Shown here one piece after another: positions 61,168 to 64,000 of a stretch of 64,000 nucleotides of DNA. The translations under genes and the position numbers were made by a program. Within the stretch, counting starts at the first letter, position 1, and each line of letters starts with the position of its first letter. The notes below the pieces were generated by a model. That model was not told the origin of the DNA and did no database searches. It saw nothing but the letters and a program-made list of their open reading frames with translations. The stretch spans positions 62,001-126,000 of the forward strand of contig JAGAYN010000031.1 in assembly GCA_017940465.1 (NCBI GenBank). The letters are read 5' to 3'. The DNA comes from Bacteroidales bacterium (GTDB lineage Bacteria > Bacteroidota > Bacteroidia > Bacteroidales > P3).

Positions 61168-62049
61168 ATGGAACAATTAAAATATGCTTTTATTATGTTT
61201 GCCATGATGTGTTCACCTGTTCTGTATGCACAATCATACGATAGCATAATATCAGATATTGAACAAAAAAATGCAGAACTTCAAGAACAACTCACCAAGT
61301 TGGAGCAAAGAACCCAGGAACTTACCATTCAGGTGGCAGGCAATAGCGAAAGGGTAGCTTTGCTTGGAGAGGCAGTTGATCAAAAGGTCGGTGGTCTGCA
61401 CGAGCAGATGGATTCCATCGATGAACGCTATGGACTGCGAATGTCAGACGCTGAAACCGCAGTACAGGAAACAGGGATAAGACAGCAAAAGTCTGTTGTA
61501 TGGGGAACTATCATTGCAGTTGTTATTTGTCTTCTGCTGGCAATGACATTCCTCATCCTCCGCAAGCGTATTTCCAAGAAGGGTGACGACATTGAGTTGC
61601 TTCGTGCTCGAGCCGACGACCTCAACCGGCAAATGGTGGAGCGGATGGATAAAGAAATCGGGGAACTTCAAAAAATATCCGAAGGATTGAATAATTCACA
61701 AACCACCCAAACCACAAGAGACCCTGACCACAGCCTTGTCAAGGCACTTGCCGATCGTATTACATTTATGGAGATGACACTCTATCGTATGGATAGCAGT
61801 ATAAAGGGTCATAGGCATTTGACCAAGAGCATTAAGCAGATGAAAGACAATCTTCTTGCCAATGGATATGAACTGGTTGATATGCTTGGTAAAGACTACG
61901 TTGAGGGGATGAAGGTCACCGCATCATTTGTAGTGGATGATACCCTTGAAGACGGCAAACAGATTATCACAGGCATTCAAAAGCCGCAAATCAACTACAA
62001 AGGCAAAATGATTCAAGCAGCGCAAATAACCGTAAGTCAAAACATTTAA
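61168..62049 (+). CDS. Membrane coiled-coil protein of the Hsp70 operon
   Basis: A 293-residue protein with a signal-like N-terminus (YAFIMFAMMCSPVLYAQ), an exported coiled coil (IEQKNAELQEQLTKLEQR, residues ~30-100), a membrane helix ~110-130 (TIIAVVICLLLAMTFLIL) followed by the basic RKRISKK, and a cytoplasmic coiled-coil domain (~135-290). If the first segment is a signal peptide, the N-terminal coil is periplasmic. Located between the J-like and the Hsp70 genes with gaps of 2 and 11 bp. Function unknown; the order suggests it links the chaperone to the membrane. Confidence 0.8.
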   Translation: MEQLKYAFIMFAMMCSPVLYAQSYDSIISDIEQKNAELQEQLTKLEQRTQELTIQVAGNSERVALLGEAVDQKVGGLHEQMDSIDERYGLRMSDAETAVQETGIRQQKSVVWGTIIAVVICLLLAMTFLILRKRISKKGDDIELLRARADDLNRQMVERMDKEIGELQKISEGLNNSQTTQTTRDPDHSLVKALADRITFMEMTLYRMDSSIKGHRHLTKSIKQMKDNLLANGYELVDMLGKDYVEGMKVTASFVVDDTLEDGKQIITGIQKPQINYKGKMIQAAQITVSQNI

Positions 62050-62060
62050 TACACAAATAT

Positions 62061-64000
62061 ATGGCTAAGCTAAAAATGAAATATGGAATTGACCTTGGCA
62101 CCACCAATTCCGCAATCTGTAAGATGGAAAACGGGGAACCCATCATCAAGAAAACAGACACCTTAAAGGACACACTTCCATCTTGTATTTCTTTCACAAG
62201 GAAGAAACTGTCACGTGTTGGCGATTCTGCGTACAACGATTTGCGTCAAGACCGTTCAAGAGCCACTAAGGCATGGTCGAGTGGCAACAGCAATGTCTTC
62301 ATTGAGTTCAAGCGTACTATGGGACTTGATACACAGTATTCGAGCAGCTATATGGAGCGTAGTTACAGTAGCGAAGAATTGTCCGCTGAAGTTCTGAAGA
62401 CGTTGAAATCATTTATTGGAGATGATACTGTCGATGCCTGTGTTATTACAATTCCGGCCAAGTTCAAGGCACCCGAAATTGCAGCCACTATGCGTGCGGC
62501 AAAACTTGCCGGAATAGAGCAATGCTCTCTGTTACAGGAACCCATTGCCGCTTCGATGGCGTACGGATTGACCACTGACAACAAGAACGGTTACTGGTTG
62601 GTATTTGACTTCGGCGGTGGAACATTCGATGCTGCTCTTCTTCAAGTAGAAGATGGCATTATGCAGGTCAAAGACACTGAAGGTGACAACTACCTTGGTG
62701 GCAAGAACCTTGATTATGCCATTGTTGATGAAATCATCATTCCTTATCTGAGGGAGAATTACTCCATCGATGGCATTATGGCTGATTCGGCAAAACGGGA
62801 AATTCTGCGGGATGCGGTGAAATACTATGCCGAGCAAGCCAAGAACCAGCTATCGTTCAAACCTTCTGTCGATATTATGTCGCACTTGGACGAGTTCGGA
62901 GAAGATGACGAAGGCGAGCCGTTGGAGTTGGATATGGTCATTACAGCCGAACAAATGCAGCAGGTGCTGTCTCCCATATTCCAAAAGGCCGTGGACATTG
63001 TCAAGGGTTTGTTGAAACGCAACAACCTGAAAGGTACAGACCTCAGTTCTCTAATTCTTGTGGGTGGACCTACCTACTCACCAGTTTTGAGGCAGATGCT
63101 GAAGGATCAAGTAACACCCAACGTCGATACCAGTATTGACCCGATGACAGCTGTTGCCCGTGGTGCAGCCCTTTATGCCACAACACTGGAATACGATGCT
63201 GATATGAAAGCATCCGCAGAAGAGCAGCAAGTCGCCATCGAATTAGGCTACGAGTCGACGTCCGTTCTGTCAAGCGAATATGTGATTGTAAAACTGTTGC
63301 CTAATGAGAGCAAAGGGATAAACGGGAAGAGTCTGATGTTTGAGGTGACAAGTGGTGACGGTTCGTGGTCAAGTGGAAAACTTGCTTTGACTGCCACAGG
63401 CGATGCCGTCGAGTGTGTATTGAAAGAGGGGCGCGCCAATGCTTTTGCTATTGCCGTCTATGATGAAACCGGCAACAAACTGCCTTGCTTCCCCAACGAG
63501 TTGACTATTATTCAAGGAAGTCAGGTAGGTAGCGCAACCTTGCCATATAATATTGGTATCGAAGCTAAAGACGAAGTGATGGATCATAATGTCTTCGTTC
63601 CGTTGAAGGGTTTAGAGAAAAACCAGTCGTTGCCAGCAGTAGGTGTAAGGAACGGCCTGAGGGTTCTGAACCAGTTGAATCCAGGCAATCCTAATGACTG
63701 GTTGGTAATCCCAATCTATCAAGGAGAACACAATGCAGAGGGCAGTAGAGCCATCTATAACGAACATGTTTTCGATGTTGTGATTACTGGTGATGATGTG
63801 CCGGAGGTTGTTGCAGCAGGCAGTCTGGCAGACATTACATTGAAGGTAAACAACTCGCAAGGCTACCATATTGAAGTTCTTTTTGTGCAGATAGGTGAGA
63901 CCGTGGAAAAGGATATAGAGATCGGCACAAAAAGCGTGGTCAGCATGGCAGAATGGAACCGTCTATTCAAAGAGGCAAAAGGCAAACTCCAAAGTCTTAA
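62061..64000 (+). CDS. Hsp70-family (DnaK-like) chaperone, 3' end outside the window
   Basis: An open 646-codon partial frame with no stop before the edge. It starts MAKLKMKYGIDLGTTNSAICK, the phosphate 1 loop of Hsp70; phosphate 2 is VFDFGGGTFDAALLQ; adenosine motif LILVGGPTYSPVLRQML; a connect-type EPIAASMAYG. The nucleotide-binding domain runs to ~residue 370, with an acidic insert (DEFGEDDEGEPLELD, ~275-290) and no DnaK-type Lys/Thr deviation seen. The substrate-binding domain begins near residue 390 but is not the typical DnaK one. It is a divergent, probably non-housekeeping Hsp70. Its true length is unknown. Confidence 0.88.
   Translation, partial: MAKLKMKYGIDLGTTNSAICKMENGEPIIKKTDTLKDTLPSCISFTRKKLSRVGDSAYNDLRQDRSRATKAWSSGNSNVFIEFKRTMGLDTQYSSSYMERSYSSEELSAEVLKTLKSFIGDDTVDACVITIPAKFKAPEIAATMRAAKLAGIEQCSLLQEPIAASMAYGLTTDNKNGYWLVFDFGGGTFDAALLQVEDGIMQVKDTEGDNYLGGKNLDYAIVDEIIIPYLRENYSIDGIMADSAKREILRDAVKYYAEQAKNQLSFKPSVDIMSHLDEFGEDDEGEPLELDMVITAEQMQQVLSPIFQKAVDIVKGLLKRNNLKGTDLSSLILVGGPTYSPVLRQMLKDQVTPNVDTSIDPMTAVARGAALYATTLEYDADMKASAEEQQVAIELGYESTSVLSSEYVIVKLLPNESKGINGKSLMFEVTSGDGSWSSGKLALTATGDAVECVLKEGRANAFAIAVYDETGNKLPCFPNELTIIQGSQVGSATLPYNIGIEAKDEVMDHNVFVPLKGLEKNQSLPAVGVRNGLRVLNQLNPGNPNDWLVIPIYQGEHNAEGSRAIYNEHVFDVVITGDDVPEVVAAGSLADITLKVNNSQGYHIEVLFVQIGETVEKDIEIGTKSVVSMAEWNRLFKEAKGKLQSL

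Noticed and set aside
1-64000. CRISPR array
   Set aside because: No regular direct repeats with unique spacers were seen; the short tandem repeats (37930, 58040) are too short and contiguous.

Overview
The window reads as a high-GC member of the phylum Bacteroidota, most likely an uncultured gut-type Bacteroidales. The evidence is several type IX secretion (Por) C-terminal sorting domains, the TAnnTTTG promoter -7 box in front of many genes, a BspA-like leucine-rich-repeat protein, an S46 dipeptidyl-peptidase, an EF-G2-type factor and two DUF6266-like genes. The sequence looks like a draft-genome segment: the first gene and the last gene both run off the ends.

Layout. 1-7 kb: T9SS cargo, apbE, yicC, rlmD and rpmH, mostly on the minus strand. 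7.2-9.6 kb: a small TPR-like gene, secG and a RecD-like helicase. 9.9-15.3 kb: an accessory stretch with a BspA-like protein, a probable structured ncRNA, a DUF6266 gene, a damaged T9SS gene and HU. 15.4-21.3 kb: a minus-strand operon of an S46 peptidase, a sigma-54 gene fused in frame to an M23 peptidase, ribH and fmt. 21.9-36.9 kb: the dcw division and cell-wall cluster (mraZ, rsmH, ftsL, ftsI, murE, mraY, a C-terminal-only MurD, ftsW, murG, murC, ftsQ, ftsA, ftsZ), followed by an EamA transporter. 38-52.7 kb: flippase, prfA, sppA, tex, an Omp28-like T9SS protein, an unknown gene, nadD and a 1506-residue exported protein. 52.9-55.6 kb: two tRNA-Leu genes, aroE and the remains of a diversity-generating retroelement (DGR). 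55.8-57.9 kb: an EF-G2-like gene. 58.5-64 kb: a DUF6266-like gene, then a lower-GC three-gene operon of a J-like protein, a membrane coiled-coil protein and an Hsp70.

Most notable points: (1) RpoN fused in frame to a signal anchor plus LytM/M23 peptidase, with a possible internal GTG start for the peptidase. (2) A decayed DGR: a SUMF1-type lipoprotein whose 3' end carries the adenine-substitution signature, a second variable-repeat fragment beside the tRNAs, and a chimeric remnant joining an accessory ORF to a reverse-transcriptase fragment, with a C14 tract upstream of the target. (3) A stand-alone, motif-eroded MurD C-terminal domain in the normal murD slot. (4) A low-GC Hsp70 operon whose first start codon lies in a 17-bp perfect inverted repeat within a roughly 245-nt leader. 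(5) Two intergenic repeat families, one made of TACCT units phased every 11 bp. All statements come from reading the sequence; no database search was run.
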